A stretch of DNA of 64,000 nucleotides from JBKHYJ01 sp046565505 (GTDB lineage Bacteria; Acidobacteriota; Blastocatellia; UBA7656): NCBI GenBank assembly GCA_046565505.1, contig JBKHYJ010000074.1, forward strand, positions 186,001 through 250,000. Direction: 5' to 3'. The position numbers and the translations under genes were made by a program. Shown here one piece after another: positions 43,863 through 53,374 of the stretch (within the stretch, counting starts at the first letter, position 1; each line of letters opens with the position of its first letter). Under the pieces are notes generated by a model. That model did not search any database, was not told the DNA's origin, and worked only from the letters and a program-made list of their open reading frames with translations.

Positions 43863-45331
43863 CCCCCGAAGATGTAGCCAGACGATACGCCCGCCGCCCG
43901 GGATATAAACTCGTTGGCTTCGCCGAAGTGGTGTTGCCTGTGTACCGCCTCACGCTTCAAGTAATAACTCTAGACCGAAAAAAGATACCGCCTATAGAGG
44001 AATTCATCTTAAAATCGATTGACGCAGGCCTACACACGATCAGAGAGATTGGGTCGCTTCTCGGCATTAAAGATTCAGTCGTGAGGGGCGGGCTAATCAA
44101 CTTGCTGCGCAGCGAAGACATCTCTCAAAAATCTGGATCGCCCGTCTACACCTTCAGGCTGACTCCCAAGGGTGAGAATACCCTGCGCGACGCCGAGATT
44201 ATCACGCCGGAAGAACACACCGTTCAGATATACTTTGACGCCCTGCTCCACAGACCTGCTGCTTACCACAAAGACACATTTTACTCTTCGAAGCAGGTCA
44301 AGAGCCTTGGATTGATCGAGGTGCCAGTTGAATCTCCTATTAAGCCTCAACTCTCTGACCTCCCCCGACAGGAGGTCAGCAAAATAATTCAGCAGACCGC
44401 ACGTATAAAGGATTATAGGGCAGAACTACTCGCCGTTAAAAGCATAGAAAAATCGGTCAGGCTAGGGCGCTACTCAATTGCTTTGGTTTACAAGTCGAAG
44501 CAAAGCGACGAGATTAATGTTGCTTTCGCAGTCGATGGTCGTCTGGTGAATGAACTAGAGGCTGCATTTGCCCGTCAGAATGGGCCGAAAAGGATGGGAG
44601 TTGAACGTCTAATCAACTACGAAGTCACTGAGAAGATTCTTCAAGAGTTGCCGGAAGAAATCCTCAATGAAATGCCGCCAGAAGAAGTCATGGATTCCCT
44701 AGAGGAGAAGGAAGTTAGCGCACAAGCCAAAGTCGAAGCTGCAAGACTGGATCTCGAAAGAGCAATCACTGCAGAGGCAAAGGTTGAAGCTCAGAAGCAT
44801 TTGACAGAAGCAACAGAACGCCTCTCCGAAGTGCAGGCAGGCATTGATCAGCTTACAATAAGATTCCTTAATGTGTATGATCACCCGCGCTTGCTTCAAA
44901 AGGCATTAGATGAGTGCACGGAGCGATTGATGATAGTATCACCATGGATAACAGCAAGCGTTGTTGACGCCGAATTTTTGAAGAAACTTGAGACTGCTTT
45001 GCAGCGAGGTGTCAATGTTTACATTGCCCATGGTTTGGGCGAGAAGGGGAAACATTACAAAGGAAACGAAAGCCTAAGGACAGAAGAGAGGCTAAAAGAA
45101 TTAGCCTCCCGGCACAAAAACTTCAGACTCAAATTTCTAGGAAATACTCATGCTAAGGTCTTGCTTTATGATAGCAAATGTGTCGCCCTGAGTAGTTTTA
45201 ACTGGCTCTCTTTTAAAGGTGACCCAGATAAGACATTCCGAGACGAACAGGGTGTGTTGATTACTCGCCCAGACCTTATAGACGAGAAATTTAATGATCA
45301 ACTTAAATACTTCGATCAGGCAACTATTTGA
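43859..45331 (+). CDS. Winged-helix protein with C-terminal PLD nuclease-like domain
   Basis: A 490-residue protein. The N-terminal 90 residues look like a winged helix (LHTIREIGSLLGIKDSVVRGG and a following wing, FRLTPKG). A coiled coil occupies about 270-330 and the last 150 residues form a phospholipase D-type domain with an HKD motif (H431, K433, D438 in HAKVLLYD). Only one HKD is evident, so dimerisation is probably needed. It may cleave nucleic acid in the same pathway as the helicase it overlaps. PLD proteins are common in defence islands. Confidence 0.82.
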   Translation: MTPEDVARRYARRPGYKLVGFAEVVLPVYRLTLQVITLDRKKIPPIEEFILKSIDAGLHTIREIGSLLGIKDSVVRGGLINLLRSEDISQKSGSPVYTFRLTPKGENTLRDAEIITPEEHTVQIYFDALLHRPAAYHKDTFYSSKQVKSLGLIEVPVESPIKPQLSDLPRQEVSKIIQQTARIKDYRAELLAVKSIEKSVRLGRYSIALVYKSKQSDEINVAFAVDGRLVNELEAAFARQNGPKRMGVERLINYEVTEKILQELPEEILNEMPPEEVMDSLEEKEVSAQAKVEAARLDLERAITAEAKVEAQKHLTEATERLSEVQAGIDQLTIRFLNVYDHPRLLQKALDECTERLMIVSPWITASVVDAEFLKKLETALQRGVNVYIAHGLGEKGKHYKGNESLRTEERLKELASRHKNFRLKFLGNTHAKVLLYDSKCVALSSFNWLSFKGDPDKTFRDEQGVLITRPDLIDEKFNDQLKYFDQATI

Positions 45332-45434
45332 TGCATATATTACTTGATGTCTGAAGCTCTTCGACGAAGAACTCCAGAACCGAGCTAGTTTTTTCAAGCC
45401 GACCTTCAACGCACGTCGGCACTTCTACCCTGGT

Positions 45435-45462
45435 TTGCATTGCACGGCCTTTTCTATATAAT
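45435..45462 (+). promoter_or_regulatory. Candidate promoter of the methylase-DrmEABC operon
   Basis: TTGCAT at 45435-45440 and TATAAT at 45457-45462 are spaced by 16 bases, about 85 bases before the methylase start. The -35 hexamer lies within an 11-base repeat (GGTTTGCATTG at 45432-45442) that recurs at 45499-45509, which could bind a regulator. Confidence 0.45.
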
Positions 45463-45547
45463 TTGACGAACTGCCGTATGGTATGCATCGCCAGGTTAGG
45501 TTTGCATTGTAGATAGTCTTATACGTTTAACTACAGAGCAATGGATA

Positions 45548-47563
45548 GTGAATAAAGGACCAATCAGCAAGAAACTGCTGTTAGTAGATACTAGGATTAT
45601 TCCGCTCAATATATCAGAGGCACGACCCCATTCAGGGGGGGTTGCTCGGTCTCGTTTCAGTTCACAAGCCTTTATCGAAAAAGCTACAAACGAATCATGG
45701 AGCAAACAAAAACACTCTTACTTAGCATACTTCCATAAATGGTGGGCGCGCAGGCTGAAGACAACTTGTCAAGCAATGATTGATTTGGCTCTGACGAATA
45801 TCCAGACTACTTCTTCACTTCGAAGACCTACGATATGGGATCCTTTTATGGGTGCAGGAAGTATAGTGGAAGCCGCTTTAGAAAAGGGATGTAATGTGAT
45901 CGCGGGCGATATCAATCCAGTTCCGTTTTACTCAGTCACTTCAGCTTTAGATACATGGACAGATGAAGAACTTCGGCTGGCATGGAGTCGAGTCAAGGAG
46001 TACGCGCGTAAGCGTCTTAATGGCCTGTGGGAATATGCTCGCGAAGGCCAGTTGAGGGACCTTAGATACGCACTCTGGGCCACTTTATTCAATTGTCCTG
46101 CGTGCGAGAAACCGTACCCCCTTTTGAACCGTTGTATCTTGACCCAACATGCATACCCTGAGACGCATCATTCAGTCCATGTAATTTGCCCTTATTGTAA
46201 AGGGATTTCTAAAAAACACTATAAAAGTGCATTTGTGCGTTGCGTGGATTGCAATAAGAGAATAGATCACCACAATGGTACCTTATCGAAAGGGGTAGCC
46301 ACCTGTCCTTATTGCCAAACAGAGGTAGAAGCGGCTCGGTACAGGTGTCAGTTTCGGGACCGTTTTACTGATGAAGTGATTGGGGTGGCATTTAAAGACA
46401 ATCCGCAAGAACTTTTCCCACCTACTCCTGAAGATTCCAAAGCAGCCCATCCGGCCAGCTCTCTGAGTAGGATCGTAGCCATTACGGCAGGCGAAACCAC
46501 TCGCCAGTTGCTCGCTTGGGGGTACACGGACTGGGCAGAGCTTTTCACCCCAAGACAACGAAGAGTAATGGATATACTCACATCGGCCATACTCAAAGAA
46601 AGCGATCCTACTATCCGAAATGCGCTATGTCTGCTATTGTCTGCGGCGGTTGATTTCAATTGTAAGCTATGCTCTTTTAAAGGATTCGGCACCGGTCTGG
46701 TTAGACATGCGACTCCGTATCATGTTCTCCAGAAATCTGCTGTATCTTTGGAGAATAATCCTTTCGGTGGTCCACGCGACTCTGGGACCTATGATTCAAT
46801 AGTCGCGAGAATTCTCCAAGCGCGTGCGCGCTCCAGCAATGGGCAACCCGCAGTATCGGGCCCCAAACGAAGACTGACGGTTTATCTGGGCTCTTCAGTC
46901 AGTCCAGGCATTGCGGACAGCAGCCTAGATGCGGTAGTCACTGACCCGCCATACTGCAACACCATTTATTACCAGGACCTTTCCGAATTGTTTTGCGCTG
47001 TCCTTACCGTTTGCCGGAAGAAGAAGGCGTTAACGGGACCTCTGCCTAAGATCGATCGTTTACATTCCATCGAGCAAAATCATATCGATATCTTTCAAGA
47101 GAGATTGACTGAGATATGGAAAGTAGCGTACCAGAAATTAAAGCCAAATGGTAAGCTCGTGTTCAGTTTTCACCATCCAGATTGCCATGTTTGGTCCGCT
47201 ATCTGCCAATCCCTGATCAACTCAAAATTCAAAGTGCTTTGGGTAGGGCTTGCTAAAGCCGAACCAGCACAGTCTTTGAGCAAGGCCCAAGCAAACATGC
47301 CTACAGACAAGGACGTGATACTAGAGTGCTCAAAGATTCCGGCAGGGATCAAGCCACGGCCCAAGAGAATTAGCGTTAAGGCTTTGTCAAGACAGGTGAG
47401 ACAGGAGTTAACGCACAACAAGTTACCAGCCGCCGATTTAAACCAAATAACATTTGCAAAAGTGTGCCGTAGGTTTACAGAGCTTAATTTCGACAACCGG
47501 GATATAAGCACAGATTTTGAAGAAACAGTATCATTAGTCTTTCAGGACGAACCACATGAGTAG
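45548..47563 (+). CDS. DNA methyltransferase, DUF1156-like (probable N6-adenine)
   Basis: A 671-residue class I methylase of the COG1743/DUF1156 type: YFHKWWARRL N-terminal motif, SAM motif DPFMGAGS at about residue 98, catalytic DPPY at D466, and two zinc ribbons inserted between (four C-x-x-C pairs between about 180 and 260). The DPPY motif points to amino-methylation, N6-adenine most likely. In DISARM-type systems such an enzyme marks host DNA as self. The start is GTG, without a strong ribosome site. It overlaps the DrmE-like gene by eight bases. It is not a C5-cytosine methylase, unlike class 2 DISARM. Confidence 0.85.
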   Translation: MNKGPISKKLLLVDTRIIPLNISEARPHSGGVARSRFSSQAFIEKATNESWSKQKHSYLAYFHKWWARRLKTTCQAMIDLALTNIQTTSSLRRPTIWDPFMGAGSIVEAALEKGCNVIAGDINPVPFYSVTSALDTWTDEELRLAWSRVKEYARKRLNGLWEYAREGQLRDLRYALWATLFNCPACEKPYPLLNRCILTQHAYPETHHSVHVICPYCKGISKKHYKSAFVRCVDCNKRIDHHNGTLSKGVATCPYCQTEVEAARYRCQFRDRFTDEVIGVAFKDNPQELFPPTPEDSKAAHPASSLSRIVAITAGETTRQLLAWGYTDWAELFTPRQRRVMDILTSAILKESDPTIRNALCLLLSAAVDFNCKLCSFKGFGTGLVRHATPYHVLQKSAVSLENNPFGGPRDSGTYDSIVARILQARARSSNGQPAVSGPKRRLTVYLGSSVSPGIADSSLDAVVTDPPYCNTIYYQDLSELFCAVLTVCRKKKALTGPLPKIDRLHSIEQNHIDIFQERLTEIWKVAYQKLKPNGKLVFSFHHPDCHVWSAICQSLINSKFKVLWVGLAKAEPAQSLSKAQANMPTDKDVILECSKIPAGIKPRPKRISVKALSRQVRQELTHNKLPAADLNQITFAKVCRRFTELNFDNRDISTDFEETVSLVFQDEPHE

Positions 47564-49898
47564 TCTTTTCACAGCACTTCTGAATAGCGTAGGCAGGGAT
47601 CCGGTTCTTTCTTTTATTGAGAGAATGAAGGTTGCCTCACCAGTTGACGCAGGGAAATTAAGCGACCTTGAACGGTGCCAAATTGCCTTGGGCGCCTGCA
47701 CGTTAAGACAGGGTATGAACCTCGTATGCGAACGGCCACTCCACACCTCGCGCGATTCAATGCTCCTGGCTTTGGGATGTTTACTCGAAGATCTTGTAAG
47801 TCGCAATAACAAGGAGCTAGAAAGTTATGGCAGGATAAATGGAGATTTATGGATTATCACCAATCGCGTGGGAGAAGCCATCAACCTGCTAAAAGGATTT
47901 GGCATAAACGGGGTAAAATTATCTCAGGTGTGGAGAATAACGTCAGCCAGAGAATTCCGTACTCTTTACTCAGAGGGGCAAGGAAAGTCAATAATAGTTG
48001 CGTCCCCCTCAGAATTGTTTTTGATAGGTGACCTCCAAGGCGTCGCTATCTTGGATGTTTTAACCCCGTACGATGGGATTCGCTTAGGAGCATACTGTAC
48101 AGACCGAGAATCAACTCCATCGATGATTGTCTGCGGACCGCCCGGAATCTCACATGATTTAGGAAACAGGGTCAAAAACCTCAAGCTCTGGCCAAAATGC
48201 AAACTACAAAACTACGTCGATTCTAAAACAAATGATAAGAGGGCCGGGGCATGGTTGCGACGCCCATCCTCAGTCGAAGTTGTCTCCTGCACCGCACCGT
48301 CAATAGATGAACCTCTCGCAGTAGTTAAAGATAATCTAGTCGCTCTAATGAGAGAAATTAGTGGCAAATCATCTATCTTTTTGCGTAGCGCATGGAAACT
48401 TTATAGAAGGCTCTGTAGCCTAACAGTACCAATAGCTTACTATGATCATGCTGTTCGGCGCAGCCCGTTCGCAAGGTCTATTACAAAGCAGTTGGAATAC
48501 CTAGAGTCACTCAAGGTGACTGCAGGTGATTTGCGAAGCGCAAGTGTCCAAACGGAGGTATTGGCAGTAGAGATCATTAAGGCACTCCGTGACGTCTATG
48601 AGGAGATTCGGATAGATAATCCGAAGACATACGCAGTCGCGGAAGCTGTAAACCAAAACTCGATCCGTCAAGTGGTTACAATCAGTTTTCAAAATAGGAT
48701 GGAAGGCGAAGTCTTCGGGGAGCAAGCTGACGGGCTTATCGACTCACCTTTACTTATGTCTGGAAAGTGTGAGCTATTATCACACAGAGATTTCTATAGG
48801 CAGGTATCGAGAACATTTGAGTTCGATCGCGTTGCGGTATTCCCAGGAGGTCGCCGTTCTTCTGACCTCTGGCTTGACGACGCATACCCGTGCAACCAAG
48901 TATTGGTTCTTTATCCGCACGAATACCGGGCGGAAACGACCTTTCCGAAATGCCGAGAGCCAGATGTGGAGTGTGATGGCTTTTGGACACCTGCGTGGGG
49001 TCTCAGTACAAATGTACCATCTAATCGCCTGCTCGAGATCGTTTCGGATGTTCCTGACCGAAGAAAGTCTAAGCGAAGATACGGCAAGGCCGCAGTCAAA
49101 TTTTCTTCAGACGAAGAATGGTTACTTACAGAAAGCCTTGATGGGTTAGAAGAAAGCAAGCCAAGTCGCCCCGTTGAAAGGAGAGATGAATTCGCCTATG
49201 ATGCGGCACAAGATAATGAGCCATTTGTTGAAATCACCTTGCGCAGCGGGTCAGTTTTTGCAGTCCCTGAGAATGTTGAATTTGATGTGTTCCTTCCGTC
49301 TACACAGGACATAGTTAGCTGCCAAGCAAAGAGCTTGTCCTATGGAGATAGGATCTTTCTTTCAAATGATGAGGAGATATCGCGTCTATACGATTTGATT
49401 ATAGAGGCGCTTGAATCACGCCCCAATTTGCGAAAAGCGCGCATTTGGGTTGACCTATGGTGGGCTTCTATTCGTGAGTTGGCCGCAAGATATAAGGCTG
49501 GCGCGCGCATTGACATTGTCCGCTTACACAGAGATTTAGAAGCAAGGGGACTTACCGTTTCACCAGCCGCTCTGAGGTTGTGGCTTCCAACAGGCGAAGC
49601 TGTCCCGAAAGTTATGGGCCCACAAGACCCTGAGAATATCAGAGTAGTCGGCGAGTTGGTCGGGTCCGATGCTGTTGAGTCGTCGTGGCAAGAGATAGGA
49701 AAGGTTATGTCAAAGATCCGAGGATTACATAGAGAAATCGCCCGGAAACTGAACGACCTAGTACTTCATAGCGCTGTTTCTTCAACAGGAGATGATTGGG
49801 ATGACCCAGACCTACAAATAGCCATAGAAGATGTGCTATCGGCTGGGCGTTTCGAAGAGGTTGTTTCTGTTTGGCAGGAAGGAAGGAAGAATTCATGA
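47556..49898 (+). CDS. DrmE-like DISARM protein
   Basis: A 780-residue protein directly upstream of the DrmA helicase. It lacks a known enzyme motif: no Walker A or catalytic residues are visible. The N-terminal half has mixed alpha/beta content, and the C-terminal 120 residues (LRLWLPTGEAVP, IRGLHREIARKLNDL) form a helical domain. Size (about 800 aa) and position before drmA match DrmE of class 2 DISARM. The assignment depends on size and context, since I cannot run a profile search. It overlaps the methylase and DrmA genes by a few bases. Confidence 0.6.
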   Translation: MSSLFTALLNSVGRDPVLSFIERMKVASPVDAGKLSDLERCQIALGACTLRQGMNLVCERPLHTSRDSMLLALGCLLEDLVSRNNKELESYGRINGDLWIITNRVGEAINLLKGFGINGVKLSQVWRITSAREFRTLYSEGQGKSIIVASPSELFLIGDLQGVAILDVLTPYDGIRLGAYCTDRESTPSMIVCGPPGISHDLGNRVKNLKLWPKCKLQNYVDSKTNDKRAGAWLRRPSSVEVVSCTAPSIDEPLAVVKDNLVALMREISGKSSIFLRSAWKLYRRLCSLTVPIAYYDHAVRRSPFARSITKQLEYLESLKVTAGDLRSASVQTEVLAVEIIKALRDVYEEIRIDNPKTYAVAEAVNQNSIRQVVTISFQNRMEGEVFGEQADGLIDSPLLMSGKCELLSHRDFYRQVSRTFEFDRVAVFPGGRRSSDLWLDDAYPCNQVLVLYPHEYRAETTFPKCREPDVECDGFWTPAWGLSTNVPSNRLLEIVSDVPDRRKSKRRYGKAAVKFSSDEEWLLTESLDGLEESKPSRPVERRDEFAYDAAQDNEPFVEITLRSGSVFAVPENVEFDVFLPSTQDIVSCQAKSLSYGDRIFLSNDEEISRLYDLIIEALESRPNLRKARIWVDLWWASIRELAARYKAGARIDIVRLHRDLEARGLTVSPAALRLWLPTGEAVPKVMGPQDPENIRVVGELVGSDAVESSWQEIGKVMSKIRGLHREIARKLNDLVLHSAVSSTGDDWDDPDLQIAIEDVLSAGRFEEVVSVWQEGRKNS

Positions 49899-52800
49899 GG
49901 GATTACGATCTCGAAATGGCCCTCGTCAACCGGTTAATATTGCACCTGGAAGAATCCCTTGGCGGGCGCAATTGCAAAGAGCTACTTGATCGCCCTCCAG
50001 GAGATTATTTTCATTTGGGAGTGTTGGTCCCCCAGCCAGACGGGCAGTACTCATCTGAATCGATCAACGCGTCTGAAAAAGATGATGAAGAGGCTGAAAG
50101 CTCTACATTTCGAGGAGGGCAAATTACACAAGTACGCTCCGCCCGGCGGCCAGTCTCTACTATCGGTTGTGAGTTTGCAGTAAAGCCGGATGATTCAGGC
50201 TGTGTTGAGCTTTCAATACGATCTTCTTTCGCCATCTATCCTCGTTACTTCCCGAAACATGACCAGCAACGAACTGAATTAGGGACGGGAGCGCGAGGAG
50301 GGACAACAGTTTCCCAACATGGGATCCCTATAAGAGAAAGATACAAGCGAATAGATGTGCCGATGAACGCTTATCCGCTGACATTGCAATTACCGCAAGA
50401 AGGTTCAGTTGCCGTCATAGTGTTGCCCAGTAAAGAGGAGCCTTTTCAGGAAGCCCTCGATGCCATCTCTAAGGCGTACTTATCGGATCCGATGGCATAT
50501 CGCCGTCTTTCCAGCCAACGCCAAGTTATCCCTCCAAGTGCGCTACAGACAGAGCCTTTATACGAAAAGTATTTAGCTTCTGCTGCTACTGAAAAGCCAT
50601 CCTTTCCGTTCCGTGCGTCATATGACGTCAGGGCATACAAAAAGGATAATGGTGAATGGCGTATAAGTGTGTTCCTCACGAACCGCACAACAGAGAATGA
50701 TGGCACTAGCTCATCTTCGACTGCTATACAACGCTCACTCCGTAGTCTCGTGGATGTCCGCATTCAAGTCGAAATAAGGACAGGTGATGTCCACCCGATA
50801 GAACTCGTGGGAGGAGCAGCAGATTATCAAGTCGACCGGAACGTATGGGCAGTCGGACACGCCTGTACAGCTACATTTGCCCCGGCGACAGCAACGGTTA
50901 GTACCGACTGCTTAGGCAGGTTTAAGCAGCCTCGCCTAACGACGATGGAATCTACTCATGCGGAATTCGATGTTTTGGCCACTGAACCAATCCACCATCT
51001 CGAAGCGTTTGCCGCAGAGATGGACAGGTTCGTCGCCGATTGGAACGACTATATAAACTGCTTGGATTCATCTGAAGCTCATGCCTGCCGAACTGATCGA
51101 GCCGCATTCCTGGCCGAAGTGGCTCGGTTTCGGGAGGGTGTTCAAGCCCTTCGGACTAACCCTCAGTTGCTAAGGGCGTTCCAATCCATGCACAAGGCTA
51201 TGATACGGGCCGGGGCCCGTAAATCTCCTCCTATTGTGCGATGGCGGTTGTTTCAGATCGGTTTCATCGTGACACAGCTTCCTGCGTTAGCAGCGCGAGA
51301 AGGGTTCAACACAGACACATTATTGCGGTTAGACACTCTATGGTTCCCGACGGGTGGAGGTAAAACGGAAGCGTATCTTGGTCTAATTGTTTGTGCAGCC
51401 CTTTTTGATCGACTTCGAGGTAAATCCATAGGTGTTACTGCGTGGCTACGATTCCCCCTCAGGATGTTGAGCGTTCAACAACTTCAGCGTGCGTCTGTGA
51501 TCTTATATGAGGCCGAGATAGAGCGGCAGACACTTACACGTCAGGGGTACGAGATGGGGGAAGCGATCTCTCTAGCTTTCTTGGTAGGTGGTGGGCAAAC
51601 ACCTAACGCTTTAAGTAGCGAAGAAATCGAAAAATGGCTTGTAGATCCAGATAAATTAGTCCTAGTACCGCAGTGTCCTCGATGCGGGAAGCACTCAGTA
51701 AAACTGGTAGGAGACAAGGCAGTGGTACGCCTCTACCTTAGGTGCCAGGAGCAAGATTGCCGGCACCTATTGCAGGTTTACGTCTCAGATGATGAGGTAT
51801 ACCGATTCTTGCCGACTGTCCTCGTCGGCACGATAGACAAGATAGCGTCAATAGCTTGGCAAAAGAAATTCGCCCGCCTCTATGGCTATGTCACTCATAG
51901 ATGTCCAGTCCCAGAACATGGCTTCACGCACGGCGATTACTGCTCCGTGTTTTCTTGTAAGAAAAAGACAAAGAGTATGCCCAGAGTAGAGCCTTATGAT
52001 CCCGTCCCTGCGCTTCAGGTTCAAGATGAATTGCATTTACTCCGAGAGGAGTTGGGGACATTTTCCGGACATTATGAGACTTTGCTGCGGTTTATATCAG
52101 GTGCCCGGTCGAACGGGAAGCCGACGAAGTTGCTGGCAGCAACCGCAACAATTGAGGGGTTGCAGCATCAAAGCCAGAATCTTTATGGCGTGCCCGCCGT
52201 GCGCTTCCCCGTGCGTGGCTTCCGGTCGGGGGAAAGCTTTTACTCCCGATGGAAAATGGATCCAGCCGGCGCTAGACCGGAATATGCGCGCTATTACATA
52301 GGGGCTATGTCGCCACGGCTACATGAGCCTAATATGGCTCATCGATGTTTAGAGATATTGCACCAAGAAGTTAGACGGTTGCGCAATGACATTTATGCCT
52401 TACGGTCAATCTTAGGCGACACGGCCTCGCAAATGTCAGACGAGAATTTGAGAGAGTTATTGGATTTCTATGACGTGTCATTAACTTATGTTCAATCGAA
52501 AGAACATGGGGAAAGGATTCGAGGGGATCTCGACAGACGCACCAAACAAGCCCTCCCCAAAGCTGGGCAGCGAGACCTAGAGACAGTGGTACTCACCGGG
52601 AACTCTACCATGGCGGAAATATCAAGAACGGTTAAAGAAATTGAAGAGCCGAGAGAATGGAACAACCTCGAAAGGGTGGATGCTGTTATTGCCACCTCGG
52701 TTATAAGCCATGGGGTTGATGTCGAGCGGTTTAATGTCATGGTCCTGGCCGGGATACCAGGGCGGACGGCTGAATACATTCAAGCCTCAAGCAGAGCTGG

Positions 52801-53374
52801 CCGCCAGCATCTAGGTCTCGTTGTTGTCGCATTCTCTCCATGGAAGAATAGAGATGCCAGTCTATTCCACCGGTTTCAGGAATATCATAAGCACATAGAG
52901 CGCCTGGTTGAGCCTGTGCCTATCAACCGGTTTGCGAAATTTAGCGTGCGCCGGACCGCTCCGGGCATTCTGGCTGGAGCGCTCCTTTCATTATTTGCTC
53001 CCGCGGTTGGGGGCAGCGAAGGCGGTATGATGGATAAACCGCAAATCGTGCGCAACTTATTGGATGGCCTACCTGACGGCCGTCGAATAAGGGAGCAGGA
53101 GGTCCTGGAAGCCATGCGAAGTGCTTACGCTATAGGTTTAGGTATCTTTGATCCGAGTCTTGAAGCGGCCATGGACGAGCTCGTTAGGGAAGAGTACCGA
53201 CGACAGATGGCCTTCCTGCAACGCGCGAAGAGTGACAGACTAGCAAATGAGCTTAACCCACAGCCAATGACTTCGTTGCGTGATGTAGACCGCCAGGTTC
53301 CATTCGAGCCTGCCCCTGGTCACGCTAGTATGCTTGATGTGCTGAGGCGAAGAACTCGGGCAGAGGGGGGATGA
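49895..53374 (+). CDS. drmA: DISARM helicase DrmA
   Basis: About 1,159 residues from the ATG at 49895 (overlapping the DrmE-like stop as ATGA, with GGAAGGAAG upstream). N-terminal 450 residues are non-helicase. The SF2 motor has FPTGGGKTEAY (K490), QDELHLL with D711, LLAATATI, and the C-terminal ATSVISHGVDVERF and QASSRAGR (motifs V and VI). A zinc site of four cysteines (CPRC ... CQEQDC) lies between the lobes. DrmA is the DNA-loading helicase of DISARM; it binds incoming phage DNA with DrmB. It overlaps drmB by four bases. Confidence 0.88.
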   Translation: MRDYDLEMALVNRLILHLEESLGGRNCKELLDRPPGDYFHLGVLVPQPDGQYSSESINASEKDDEEAESSTFRGGQITQVRSARRPVSTIGCEFAVKPDDSGCVELSIRSSFAIYPRYFPKHDQQRTELGTGARGGTTVSQHGIPIRERYKRIDVPMNAYPLTLQLPQEGSVAVIVLPSKEEPFQEALDAISKAYLSDPMAYRRLSSQRQVIPPSALQTEPLYEKYLASAATEKPSFPFRASYDVRAYKKDNGEWRISVFLTNRTTENDGTSSSSTAIQRSLRSLVDVRIQVEIRTGDVHPIELVGGAADYQVDRNVWAVGHACTATFAPATATVSTDCLGRFKQPRLTTMESTHAEFDVLATEPIHHLEAFAAEMDRFVADWNDYINCLDSSEAHACRTDRAAFLAEVARFREGVQALRTNPQLLRAFQSMHKAMIRAGARKSPPIVRWRLFQIGFIVTQLPALAAREGFNTDTLLRLDTLWFPTGGGKTEAYLGLIVCAALFDRLRGKSIGVTAWLRFPLRMLSVQQLQRASVILYEAEIERQTLTRQGYEMGEAISLAFLVGGGQTPNALSSEEIEKWLVDPDKLVLVPQCPRCGKHSVKLVGDKAVVRLYLRCQEQDCRHLLQVYVSDDEVYRFLPTVLVGTIDKIASIAWQKKFARLYGYVTHRCPVPEHGFTHGDYCSVFSCKKKTKSMPRVEPYDPVPALQVQDELHLLREELGTFSGHYETLLRFISGARSNGKPTKLLAATATIEGLQHQSQNLYGVPAVRFPVRGFRSGESFYSRWKMDPAGARPEYARYYIGAMSPRLHEPNMAHRCLEILHQEVRRLRNDIYALRSILGDTASQMSDENLRELLDFYDVSLTYVQSKEHGERIRGDLDRRTKQALPKAGQRDLETVVLTGNSTMAEISRTVKEIEEPREWNNLERVDAVIATSVISHGVDVERFNVMVLAGIPGRTAEYIQASSRAGRQHLGLVVVAFSPWKNRDASLFHRFQEYHKHIERLVEPVPINRFAKFSVRRTAPGILAGALLSLFAPAVGGSEGGMMDKPQIVRNLLDGLPDGRRIREQEVLEAMRSAYAIGLGIFDPSLEAAMDELVREEYRRQMAFLQRAKSDRLANELNPQPMTSLRDVDRQVPFEPAPGHASMLDVLRRRTRAEGG

